Source: Luidia sarsii
Taxonomy: Eukaryota > Echinodermata > Asteroidea > Paxillosida > Luidiidae
NCBI GenBank assembly: GCA_949987565.1
Contig: OX465109.1
Coordinates: forward strand, 15,393,400-15,457,399
Length of the DNA stretch: 64,000 bases
Reading direction: 5' to 3'
Made by a program: the position numbers and the translations under genes. The notes under the pieces are model-generated. The model searched no databases. It had not been told where the DNA came from and saw only the letters and a program-made list of their open reading frames with translations. Of this stretch, positions 37,524-51,200 are shown one piece after another; the first letter of the stretch is position 1, and each line of letters opens with the position of its first letter.

Positions 37524-37900
37524 TATTATTATTATTATTATTTATTTATTTATTCGGCCAAAGGGAAACAAACAAGTAGTACATTCAAGGTGAGTATGAG
37601 CATACAGTGTACATCGTGGATAAATACCAAACAAGGAGAATAGATGTATAGATATGTTATAATATGTCAGGATGAGATGGGGAAGAGAAAGCTAGGGGTA
37701 AGGACTTGGGATGTAGGGGGGCAGATTGGGGAGGAAATACTGGGAAAATACTGGTTGTGAACACGATAAACACGACGTGATTGGAACGCAGCATGGTATA
37801 CCTTGATAGAGCTCATCGGGAGACAACGCCCTCTTGCGGTGAAACCACCATGGGGCATTACCACAGATCTTTATTTAGCGAGCTCTTACGGGTATCACTG
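37524..37900 (-). mobile_element. Possible 3' end of a non-LTR retrotransposon
   Basis: On the minus strand a unique stretch ends in CCGAATAAATAAATAAATAA followed by (TAA)n, the simple-repeat tail typical of several LINE clades. I see no reverse transcriptase motif in the roughly 350 bp upstream of the tail, so this would be a 5'-truncated copy, or merely a microsatellite next to unique DNA. Confidence 0.3.
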
Positions 37901-40900
37901 ACAGTGACAGAAGCGCCTTGAACAAAGACTAGCCGATAAACAGTTGAGAGGCGCCGCTGTGCTTGACAGCCTAGGTATCGGGAAGCATTCTATTCCAGAC
38001 AGTGGGCTTGCTCGTTCTACCTCCTATGCTAGCAATAACCCATCATAATTATTAATAGTTGAACTTAAGTTATGACACGAGGACAGGGTTTATCCGGTCA
38101 GTGACGGCTGTTCAGGAGTACATTCCGTAGACGGAGGCTACATCTACATTTTTGGTGTTGCATGCTTGTCATGGCTCACCTCCATCCGTACACACGTACT
38201 TGTACTTGCACACCGTGTACAATGTCAAGCTAGCTAATCCTCCTAAAGTCCTATGGTACCAACTACCACTGAAAAGGCCTGCACCGAATTCGTCTATTCC
38301 GTAGTGCTGCAGCTTGCAAGTTCTTGGCTATGTAGCTTGGACTAGTATTAATTAGTTCTAGGCCGATATTGCAATTAGCTTGTAGTTGTACGGATTGACT
38401 GTTGAAGTCGGAATGCTGACGACTGATGCCAGGTGAAGTAGACAGCATTTACAGGTAAGCAATAGAATAGCATTAGCACTAACATTACATTATTTAGCAG
38501 TCTAAGGCAAGTAAAGTTTACACTGGACAAAGTGGACATGTTTCAGTACATGTACACATGAATGCAAACCCTTGCTCTCTGGAGTTATCACTTTTATCAG
38601 ATACTTGTTACTAGTTATTAATATTTGAACTTTCTTCCCAAAAGGGACATTTTTGAACTCAAATTCAAAAGCCCTCTTGGAAATATTTGAGGGCTACCGG
38701 CGCCCATGTCACAAATGCTATTCTCCCGGCCGAACCCTTTTCTCTCATGATACACAAGTAGTTGTGCGATAGTATGTGTAAACTGTAAATGTTCATGTAA
38801 TGCACTTAGTCCGAGTAGCTTGGACCCGACAAGTCACCCTTTTTTTATCGAATTTTGAAATTTTGAGGGACAGGTGACTGTAGGGTCCAAGGATCGTGGC
38901 TATGCTGCATCGTCTTAAATCTCTGTAATGTCATCTTTGAAAAATACCCCCGACCGAAATCCTCAGATTTACCCCCTAAAACACCCGTGAAACCGTCCCA
39001 CGCACCCATTGAGAATTCAGTGAGAATTACAGATTCCAATACTGGTCATTTTGTTTTACTCACATTTGGGAAAAGGGAGAAAATTTCCCTCAGTTGACCG
39101 AGAACGGGTTGACGAGCCAAGTTGGGGTGGCCATCTGGGATTTGAAATCTGGATGACATCACCAGGTCCGGTGGTCTGCGGAAGTGTGCGCGTGCGCTTG
39201 CACGCATTCAGCCCTACGACTGTTTCCTGAACAGAAGTGCAAAGCATCGTCCGAGACATCGCACCGCGCATGTTTTGACGTAGACTTGTGAATTGTGAAG
39301 TCATTAACAGATTCACCCCTGACCTGCGAAGTGCTGACTAAAAATAAGACATGAAGTCATTTTCTAATGTTTGGCTTTTCTGTTGCTTTCATGTAAATGT
39401 TATGCCCTGTCCACTTTCAAAAACAATAAATTTGCTCAATTATGATGAGAACATACATGAACATGTACAGTACAATGTACACCCCAATGACTTAGCACCC
39501 CAATTACTCCTTGTTTATGTAAATGTGTTGGGAATAAAATCAATGTCAGGAACTGAACAAGTGAATGCACTGCATATTCAGTGATGGCTAATCTTTAATG
39601 TGGAAATGTGTGTGGTGCCTTTGGATGTCCTTCCTATTCCTACATAGTACATACTGTACAGGACAAATGAGAAACATCATTTCCCTTTATAACAGAATAA
39701 GATGCATTGTTTCAATCCAATGAATCCATCATGAAATTATAAATTCCACAATTTGTGATTTTTTGTTTAATACGACAATTGGTCTAGACTATGGTAGTCT
39801 AGTGTGCTTTATCGCTATAATATGAAATATATCTCTGTTTTCTCATTAATTTTCATTTTGAAAGGGAATTACATGCTGTAAAATGACAGTGAAGATCACT
39901 ACAAAAGAAAGTACCTTTATGTACCGGGTAGTTGACATCATTATTGACATGCCATCTACGACAGTGTGATAGGACATTAAAATTGGTTCATTAGAATTTC
40001 AGGACATTTTTGATTGGCTATGAAAAGACTACAGTAATGACTGGTGAGTGCTGCATGAAAAATGTGTATCAGCCGGGCTCAATGCATCTTTGATTTTGAG
40101 GGAATGCATAATGTCAAGTACACCTTGGAAGCAACAAGTGTCAATTTACTTTTTCAACAACTGAATTGTTCATCCCTTTATGTGCATTGTGGAAAATGAC
40201 ACATCCTTGCCAAAATCAGGAATGGTCAACTAGTCAATCAGTTAGCAATTTAGTAATTAATGTAAAAATCTCCATAAATGCACTGGATTAGAACTTAGAA
40301 GTGATTTAAGTACCGGTAGTACATGTACACTGTACATGTACCGTTGTACATGATGTACATGTAACTACTACACGTACTGTACAAAGTGTGCATAGTTTTA
40401 CAACATGTACATACTGTACCTAATTATCTTGATCATTTACACCCTGTAATTTTGGCATTTAGTGGGCAACAACTTTTCATTTTGAGTCATTACTGTTAAA
40501 TACACTTACTGAACTTTCTCAGGCCAAGTTCAGTCTTTAAAAAAAGCTTGATTTAGTGTGTTATTCAGATAGCATTATGGCACTAATCATAATGTAAGAT
40601 TTGTTTCAGAATAAATTGAAGGAGTACATGTACGCACATGTACATGTAGCCCACACATGTACATGTACTTGAATGCTCACTTAATATTTAGAGCGCTGTT
40701 ATATACACGTACAGCATGCACACTTTTTTCAAGATGGTTACCATGTGCTTTTAGGCAGTAGTTGACAAAGCTGGCAGGTAGAATATGCCACAGCCCACGG
40801 GTTACATTTGTACATGACTCAGGTATTCTTGAGAGGCTTAACATCTGATTAAAACTGTCCAAGTAGGTATGAAGAAGCTTTGACAGACACACAGACAGTG

Positions 40901-42087
40901 AGTCCATACTTACAGTATACACCCACGTACTGTACATGTAGCTCCATGGTGAGTCTGGTTCATTTGAATATTATAGGAACTGGCAGTGCTTTGAAATACA
41001 TGTACATGTAGCCCAGAATTTCTGCCACAAATTTGGGGCGTTTATCCAAAATGCTGTTGCGAGCCAAAAGCCACAAAACATGTTGGAACATGTTGAAGTT
41101 GGAAGTCTGGGTAGAATTTTGATTTCGAGACCTTGTTAGTGGATTATCTCTTACTTTGAGGGATTTGTGAAGACTACACTCCACATGTACATGTACGTCA
41201 GCATGACCTACATGTATGCCATGGTGTAGGCCCCTTCCATTTTGAAACAGCTTTTCCAAAAAGTCATATGTATACATACATTGTACACATCTTTCATCTA
41301 GCAAATGTTGATATTTTGTTTGTTTGAGATATTGATGTTAATTTGAAATTGAACTGTAATTGGTTGGAAATGCTCTTTAAGCAAAGTTCTGTGTTTTCAG
41401 GCGTGCTGCCAGTATTAGCCTGAAAGCCTGCTCAGGCACTTCACTGGTCACGAAGAAGTCTTAAACCTGCACTGTAGGCCTACAGCAGAAGGTAGTCAGC
41501 ACTTTGAAATTTCATGAAAGATACGCTATTCTATTCACAAAACTATATTTGTTGGACCTGTTTCAAGCTCATCTCAAGCCCGTTGTCATGTTAACTTACA
41601 TACATGTACATGTACGTACGTATAATGTTAACAAGGTTAACAGTTCATTGAAGTGGCTCAAGTGTATACATACATGTACATGTACATGTACACGTGTATG
41701 TGGATGTACACTGTACATCAAATGTACATGTACATTGTACATGTATGTGTATTAGTCAAACTAGAGAATTGTTTTTAACTTTTTATGTACGTGTGTGTAC
41801 ATGTAGAGATACGCATACGTACATACAGGTTCCGGTACGTGTGTAGTCTGTGTAGTACATGTACATGTATCATACATTTGACACCTGGTACGTGTACAAC
41901 AAAATGTAGGCCTACTCATTGACTCCAGCAGTGTACCCGGCATAATGTATCAGAATTCAGAAGACGCAAATTAATTGTACATGTACAATGTACATGTAAC
42001 TGTAATGTCAGCACATTACATGTGTTTGTGAGCTGCTCTAAATGAATTACTAGTTTTGTGATAGTTTTGTTTTGTCTTATTTTGCAG
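37901..42087. other. Spacer upstream of the RING gene
   Basis: AT-rich sequence with many scattered TACATG/GTACAT palindromic words from about 40,300 onward. A textbook donor (ACAG/GTAAGC at 38,455) and an acceptor (TTTTCAG at 41,400) exist, so untranslated 5' exons of the RING gene could be here, but nothing proves it. An imperfect foldback lies at 38,819-38,892. Confidence 0.4.
38819..38892. repeat. Imperfect foldback, about 74 nt
   Basis: CTTGGACCC at the left pairs with GGGTCCAAG at the right. Further inside, AGTCACC pairs with GGTGACT, with small asymmetric loops between. This could be a hairpin transcript or the remains of a small inverted-repeat element. Confidence 0.4.
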
Positions 42088-42282
42088 CACTTCATGCAAC
42101 AAGCAAGCAGCCATCACTTTGCAGCAAGAATGAGTTCTCATTTGATCAAGCCATTGGCTGCAGGCCTGGCTATTCCAGGCATCTACCTTATGTACAAATA
42201 CCATGAGTACAGAGAGAAGGAAAGGAAACGAGAGAAGAGGAGGTTCACTGAGAGAGATTTACAAATACTCAATAGAAAAATA
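42088..42282 (+). CDS. RING gene exon with start codon and membrane helix
   Basis: The acceptor is a T-rich tract ending TATTTTGCAG at 42,087. The donor is AAATA/GTGAGT at 42,283. Since a clean acceptor precedes the start codon, at least one upstream, probably untranslated, exon is expected. It codes for 51 residues from the preferred Met. Confidence 0.7.
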
Positions 42283-45200
42283 GTGAGTATAATTGATATA
42301 CGGTATATTCAGTGGATTATTTTGTGACCTTTATGTAATTGTAAATAAGGAAAGTCAGGCTTTAAAAAAAGGGTTTCTTTCTTTAAATCATTATGAGTAT
42401 TTAATATGAGACCCACATGTATACCAACCTGTAGACATGTGGACCCATAGTAGTGCTTGCAGCTGTATGGGTAATTACCGTGACCTTGTTTTTTTCTTTT
42501 CAGCAGGTTTTAGGGTTGGAGTGATACAAAGGTGTTATTTGATCTTAGCGTCACATCTTAACATCATCCACATCATAACCACATAACCAACACCAATATC
42601 ATCATAACCAACACCAATATCATAACCAACACCAACACCAATTGACACATCCACATCACCTACACTGTATATCACCCACACCAACATCATCCACATCACC
42701 TACATGTATATCACCCACACCAACATCATCCACATCACCTACATGTATATCACCCACACCAACATCATCCACATCACCTATATCACCCACACCAACATCA
42801 TCCACATCACCTACAATGTATATCACCCACACCAACATCATCCACATCACCTATATCACCCACACCAACATCATCCACATCACCTACACTGTATATCACC
42901 CACACCAACATCATCCACATCACCTATATCACCCACACCAACATCATCCACATCACCTATATCACCCACACCAACATCATCCACATCACCTACAATGTAT
43001 ATCACCCACACCAACATCATCCACATCACCTACACTGTATATCGCCCACACCAACATCATCCACATCACCTACAATGTATATCACCCACACCAACATCAT
43101 CCACATCACCTACAATGTATATCACCCACACCAACATCATCCACATCACCTATATCACCCACACCAACATCATCCACATCACCTATATCACCCACACCAA
43201 CATCATCCACATCACCTACACTGTATATCACCCACACCAACATCATCCACATCACCTACACTGTATATCGCCCACACCAACATCATCCACATCACCTACA
43301 ATGTATATCACCCACACCAACATCATCCACATCACCTATATCACCCACACCAACATCATCCACATCACCTATATCACCCACACCAACATCATCCACATCA
43401 CCTACACTGTATATCACCCACACCAACATCATCCACATCACCTATATCACCCACACCAACATCATCCACATCACCTATATCACCCACACCAACATCATCC
43501 ACATCACCTACACTGTATATCGCCCACACCAACATCATCTACATCACCTAGTATATCATCTACATCACCTACATCACCCACACCTGTTTCATCCACATCA
43601 CCTATATCACCCACACCAACATCACCTATATCACCCACACCAACATCATCCACATCACCTAGTACATGTATCATCTACATCACCTACACCTGTATATCAC
43701 CCACACCAACATCATCCACATTTAATACTCACATATCACCCACACCAACATCATCCACATCACCTATATCACCCACACCAACATCATCCACATCACCTAT
43801 GTCACCCACACCAACATCATCCACATCACCTATGTCACCCACACCAACATCATCCACATCACCTATATCACCCACACCAACATCATCCACATCACCTATA
43901 TCACCCACACCAACATAATCCACATCACCTATGTACATGTACTGTACATGTACATGTACATGTACATGTATCAGTACGGTATATCATCCACATCACCTAC
44001 AACCTTACATTATGAAAGTAGGACATGTACATGTAGGTATAGTACATGTACACATGTACCACTTACCTGTCCCCTCTTCGAACATAAAAACCATGAAACC
44101 AAATTTAAAGAACACTTACATACATGGATGTAATGTACATGTAGATGCCATAAGGTGGCAATCTTTTTGAAGGCATACTAATCTTGCCCCAAATCTCCCA
44201 CATGTACCCAGTACTGTACATGTACATAATATACCTAAACAAGTGCACAAATACAATTAACATGGACTTGCAAATGTGTGAGTACCTTGAAATTGGCCCC
44301 TAACTCACAGGGTTACAGAATACTGTATGGACAGTACACGTAGCACTAGTGCTGTATGTGTACATGTATGCTACATGCTCTCATTGAAACTGGAGTGACA
44401 CAATTAATTGTTTGTAGTAATGTGCATACACCTTGTAAATGCATCCATTGAACCTTTACGAATGGGGCAAAAGTAATGATTATTCTAGAAGTAGAACATG
44501 TGTACATGTACATGTCAAATGATGGTTTAATGCGTTGCCTGAATGTACATGTACCTGAAATTTACATCATTTTTGCTTCATGAGACTTATGTTCTATAAA
44601 TGTATTGTTCAATAGAGTGGTAGGCTGTACATGTATATGTGTCAATATTTTGACAATGAACAAGACATTTCATCATTGTGAGATTCATGGTTCTGTTATA
44701 CATGTACATGTACATGTACATGTACAATGTACATGTACTGTATGTACAGTACATGTACAGTGTACATACTGTACATAAATGCACATGTACATGTACGTGT
44801 ACATGTACATGTACATGTATACATGTACATGTACATGTATACATGTATACATGTATACATGTACATGTACTCTTCGGACCATAGAGTTCTGATAGTGTCA
44901 TTTAAACTGACATGTACATGTTATTTGTGTGTACACACAGAAGTACACATGTACGATTGACTAAACCTAGTTAATTACAGTGTGTAATTTACATGCACTG
45001 CATGTGCAGCTGTACATGTACATGTATGTACCGTACACGTATGTGGATGTGCATTGAGTGCTGCGTAAGTACATGTACGTGTGTAGAGTGAAGTGGAACA
45101 TGGATCGTATTATTGAAATGTCAAGGTTGTGGACCAGGTGGATTATAGAGGAGTGAATATTAACCACTTGACAGATTTGGCATGAACCTGTGAAATGGTA

Positions 45201-48200
45201 TCAATAATTGAATAGCCTGTTATCTCCTTAATGGTACAATGCTGCTAACTTGTAAGAATCCATCAATGGCTAGCCAAAGCAGACATTAACATGTCACTAC
45301 AGGAGTGAGAAGATGAACTTAATCTACATGCACAGTACGTGTATTGTACTGTACTGTACATGTACAGTACGTGTATTGTACTGTACTGTACATGTACATG
45401 TACATGTACACGTACATGTGTACTCTACATGTACATACAGTGGGGTTTGCCATGTACACTGTACATGTACTGGTTTAAATCAATGTTGGGCTAAAATTTA
45501 CCAGACATATTATAAGTTGACAAATTTGTGTTTAATTATACATGTATTGAATAGGTACGTTGTACTTTGATTAGATAAAACAAAAGTGGTATTCAAAGTT
45601 TCAAACCTTAAGGTACATTATTTATCTTGTCTTACATCTTTACTCTAAACAACTGCTGTGCTACAGTGTATGTTGCAGTGCACAGTGTGCTGTTTCATGC
45701 TGTCCATGGTCATGCACTGTGTTGCATTTGTCTTGGATATGGTGCATTGTTTTGCATGATTAGCTTATAAACGCAACTGCAGGAGTGCAGGGGCTGTGTA
45801 TTGCCTCCTACACTGAGATGATTTCAACATACCATGCAGTGCAACAAACCGGTACATGTGTAATCTGTAATGCCAGACAATTAATTGCACAAAGCAATTA
45901 ATACATCACAATGCAGCATCATTCAAAGGGTATTTAGCACAATGTAAGTTTAGCATTATAGCACAAAGAAGCAGAGTACAATGACAATATGACAACATAC
46001 ATGTACGGTACATTGTACGTAGCACAGCATAACACAATGCAACATTAGGTACCATAGAGTAATTGATGTAACACATTGCATCATAGCACAAAATAATGCA
46101 AAACAATGCACCATATCCAAGACAAATGCAACACAGTGCATGACCATGGACAGCATGAAACAACACACTGTGCACTGCAACATACACTGTAGCACAGCAG
46201 TTGTTTAGAGTAAAGATGTAAGACAAGATAAATAATGTACCTTAAGGTTTGAAACTTTGAATACCACTTTTGTTTTATCTAATCATCAAATTAATTAACA
46301 AGTCAGGAATATCTATATGTAGACTGAGATGATTACTGGTACATGTATTATTAGTATACATGTACAGTACATGTACATGTACATGTACATGTACAATGTA
46401 CACATTAATGTTCACTGTTTCAGTATGTTTAAGAGTCTGCTGTATTGTATCATACCGGTATGCCTACAGTTCCTAATGTTGGCCCTGCACATGTACATGT
46501 ACTAATGCTCAAGGTCAATCAAGTATAGATTTGATGTGCCTGGGGACTGGGGTTGATTTCACCAAATTCATCGAAACTTACGATCAATTGTACAAGACAA
46601 TGAGCGATGCACAGAAACCATACGGCCTATCACAACTGAGGCTGTGTTATCCATTGTACACGTGTAAGTTGAGTTAGGATGCATCGTAAGGCTTTGTGGA
46701 CGGAATCCAGACCAGGTCTGTTTGTTTGGGCAGACCTGCCAAGTGCTGTAATGGTTTTCCATTGGTTTCCTACACAGCAACATCTGCTCAAGAAGCTGGA
46801 AAAATATGATGTGACAGATCCAGGCTCGTCCAAGGATGATGAGGTAAGATGAGAAACCATGGCAACCCAGTGCCCACGTCACTGCGCACCATTGCCCCCA
46901 GTTCAGTCTAATGGGATTGGTTGCATTTGAATGAAGATGGATCTACCCACGTCTGCTTGCCAACCCATTACTTTTAATGCACCTAAAACTAAGCACTAAT
47001 TGGTAATTGAATGGTTGTGCCACTCATTTTGCCCAATGACCATCCCCAGAGACCTCGTATGAGGGAAACAGGCTTGATCAAATGCGTATCAAACCAAAGA
47101 CGTGAGCTTTAGCTGCACAAATCTGAAAATGCTTCTGGTTATTGTTACATTGTACGTACATACAGGTGTGTTGTACCTTATTATTGCTACATGTACATGT
47201 ATGCATACAATACTGCAAACTTGTGTGCATACATGGACAGGTAATGCAATCACTGAAATGAACAAAGGAAAGGGAAAAGTGACTCTGAAATATTAAACAA
47301 TTCAAAAAAAAAAAAAAGACATTTTGACTGGACTGGGGACCTCTTTCGCTACCACAGAGTAATTGTGTGAGGCAATGTACAAAATGTATAAGTGTTCCGT
47401 ACATGTACAATACATTCATGAACATAAGTTCATTGAAGTCTAAGCCTATATGCATCGTAGTTTACTTTGTTCAGTACTAATATTGTGGCTAAAGCCTTCA
47501 CCTTTCCCCCAACATTGATAATGAAAAATGAAGATCGGGGAAACTTTTCCCATTGTGATGTATCTACCGTATATAAATAAGAACAAATTTCCCTGAATCT
47601 TCAAGTTCATGATGTATCATGATTACACACGTGAATCAGGGTGCTATAGCACAGAGCCCAATACAAAGTACTGAAGTAGTATAGGAGGTGGGCTATGGTT
47701 TGCACTGTTAGGACTCCTGAAGTTGTGTCAAGGATTGTGGATGACTCACTCTATTCCAATACACACAGCCTGTATATCTTAGGTGTTTGATCAAGAGGTG
47801 CATGCATTACCGCTACTTCGTGGTATCTACAGTAGGCCTACATTATGTACAGTACATGTACAGCACTGTAATCATCTTGTGAAACTTTGCCGAATCAGGA
47901 TTTACATGATGTTGTGTTGGACATACATGCACACGTACATGTCATGTACGTGTGCACCTGTTATTATCATCATACATGTACGTGTGTATGTAAATGTCAT
48001 TGGTGCAATAGACTGGCAATCAAAGTTTATTTGGATGATAAAAACAGTAGGTTTTTAACTTGTTGTCATATTAATTGTTTTCAAAAATTAGGTAGGCATG
48101 ATGTTGCGATCCTCGCAGGACCTTTCTCAAAGGCAGAGAAAGGTCCTGCTGGGATCGAAACACCTTATTTTTGATATTTGCATTTTTTGGGGTCATTTTA

Positions 48201-51200
48201 TTCATTAAAGAGATTGCAAAATTGTTGCTTATTACATGTGTACATGTATGTATTGAGTTTGTTTGATATAAATTTGTTGGAACAGTGCCTTATTGGAATA
48301 GGCATTGGGATACTCATATATTTAACAAGAAATGATAGGTGTCTAGAAAGACAGGAAATCGAGAAGGGTTTTTTGAATGCAATACTGTACAATGTACTGT
48401 ACCTGGGTATTGTACAAAGTGTAGGCCTATACATTTACGGTACAGGGCTACTGTAGGCCACTTTATGTGAATATAAAGTAAACGTACCATACATATCAGA
48501 GACTTGTAAATGGGCAATTTGAAAACAGCATGCTGCAGCCTGAGGCACCTACGTACTATCTACATGTGTGCATGGATTTACATGTACATGACAAACAAGC
48601 AGGCAATGCATAGCCTATGGGCTGACTGATTGATTGGTATAAGCCTAATGCACAGTAAGTAGACAGTGTGGTAGGACTAGTGGTAAATTCTGGAGGTGAC
48701 AATGACCTTACAGGCACAGGTGTGGATATGAGTAGGAGCCTAGCATCACCCAATAAGACCAGATACCAGCAAGTGCCAACAGGCTGGCTAATGCCATTAA
48801 GCCTAATCAGATCAGAGCAGAGGCTGGAACCAGTCCTTCAGCATTATCGCAGCACACAGAGGTGTGGAGGCCCAGGCTGAAGGTCTTGCATTGCATTGCA
48901 TAGCAAGATGCCATATGCATGCAGAACACTTTACCAACTGAGACTAGTACATTTGTACAAACTATATAGTACAATCATGGGGTACAATCAATATAATGCA
49001 GTATATTTGACCATTACTCTTATGTTCTGTAAACAAGCAAAACTAAGACTGTGGTAGTGTACTATTATGAATCTGTATAATATTACTAGTGTTTGTGCGT
49101 ACTGTGCTGAGATCAATATTACTGGGTGTACAGTGTACATGTACATACTGTACTGTGTGTTCTACGACAGTATTGATGCTTATGGGGGCTGTATATCTGT
49201 CGAGCCATGCATTTATGCCCCCAATTATTAAATTAGCAAAATGGGAAGTCCATAGGCAAGTCCGTGTACATGGGCAGGCATGATGGGAATGCACTTTGAG
49301 CTGTGTGATGGTGACGTCAGTATTCAGTGAGAAGGTGAAAGCACCGCTTCTTCACTTTTGACCCAGCCATCCTTGAACATGTTGAAAGCACAAATCCCCT
49401 CACAGTCACATACAGTGTGTACATGTGGCATCCAACATACACTACAGTGTCACATTTAAAATATATACAAAACATAATGCAATTATTTATAACACTGTTT
49501 AATGCATTCTGGCTTTGAGAAAGGTCCTGCTAGGATCCAAAAATCAGGCCCTCCTAGTCCTAATGTTTGATATTTGCATTTTGGTCATATTAGTCAGTAA
49601 GCAGTTTGCAACATTTTACATATTACTCAAACTAGTAATTGGTAATGTTGTATTGTACTTAGCGGCTATACCGTAAGGCAATTATCTATACATGTACGTA
49701 TGCAAAGCTGGAATATCTGAAATCTTGAAATTTGTGTTTGATGATACTCACTTTAATTTGGATGGCAATATGACAACAATTAATGGAGATTGTTTTGAAT
49801 GGGGTATTGTATGCAGCCCGACCAGCTGTCACTCAGTCTGTAATGAACAAGCATCTACAGATATCACTAGTCATATGTCCGTACTGATAGGCCTAGATGA
49901 GACAGCTAAATGCATTGTACAGTATTATAAGTAAGTACTGTAAGTTACATGTACTGTGTACATGTTGCACATGTACACATGTAGACCTGTACACAATGTA
50001 CATGTTGTACATTAACATTGTTGGAATTGTCAAATTGGAAAAGAAATAGTAGGACTAGGAAATCAAATAAACATGTACGTACTGTAGCTGACTTAATATA
50101 TTAAGTTATTTCAAAGAAAATATCACTTACATGTACCATGTACATGTACACGTACCTTAAATTAACAACATGTACTGTAGTGCATTAAAAAACTTTAAAT
50201 TGATTATTTGCTGGAATTATAGAGATATGCTGAACATGTACAGTAGGATAAAGTATACACTGTAGCATAATGTGCAAGAATAATGGATTTTGTACATGTG
50301 GACTCTGTGTGTGTATATTTGAAGTGAGTATAACAATTTGATAGGCTATTTGGACCAGGGAATAGTGACAGACAAAATTAAGTACATGTACATGTACATG
50401 TACAAGGAAAACAGTACACCTCATACAATTCATATTGCATGTACAGCATGTACAGTGATGTACTATACATACCGGTAGGTACATGTAGTCATGTACATGT
50501 ACATGTATCAAGCCCTTAGATGGCGGCCTTCTTCATGTGTGTACGTACTGGTACATGTACATTTGAAGGACAGGATTATCATGTTCAGTATGTGGCTACA
50601 TGTACATGTATGTGGGAAATGTCTGGTTGTACACTTGTCATGCTTGTACATTGGAATTGCATGCAGCTTTTACAATTTAAATCAAATAATTAAAGGAAGA
50701 ACGATTAAAAATAAAGGACAAATTTCCCATTCTGTTTTTCCTTTTTCCCTTTATTTGTTTGGCTTTTATTTTGAGTACCGTAAACTTTGACCATTCTTGT
50801 TGATTGTATCCATACCGGGTAGCATACCGGTACAGTACATGGGATGATAGTCATGATAGTTACATCCATGTACTAATAATCTATATTATTAATGAAGATG
50901 TACATACATGTACATGTACAATACAAAATGTATAGATTAGAACATACATGTACATACTACATGTATGCACATGTAAAGTTGTTTTATGTTTATTGATTGT
51001 CAAATTTCTACATGCACTTATTGTGTGAACAATTCTTCCTCATCTGTTACATACACTATATGTAGCCGACATCTGGGTGTCTCAGCGGAAGAAAAGTATT
51101 CAATTTTCATGTAAACTAACAAGTTAAACCCTGGAAATATTGTTTAAACCCTGGAAATATTGTTTTGTATACGTGTACAGGCAATGTAAGAAACTAACAA

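Noticed and set aside
42642..44015. A 457-codon His/Pro/Thr-rich protein
   Set aside because: It is the minisatellite read in one frame. Two other frames are equally open, and no splice or start signals stand out.
49692..49934. An 80-codon frame with a protein-like composition
   Set aside because: No domain recognised, no convincing splice acceptor or donor at its borders, and it lies in the RING-gene intron.
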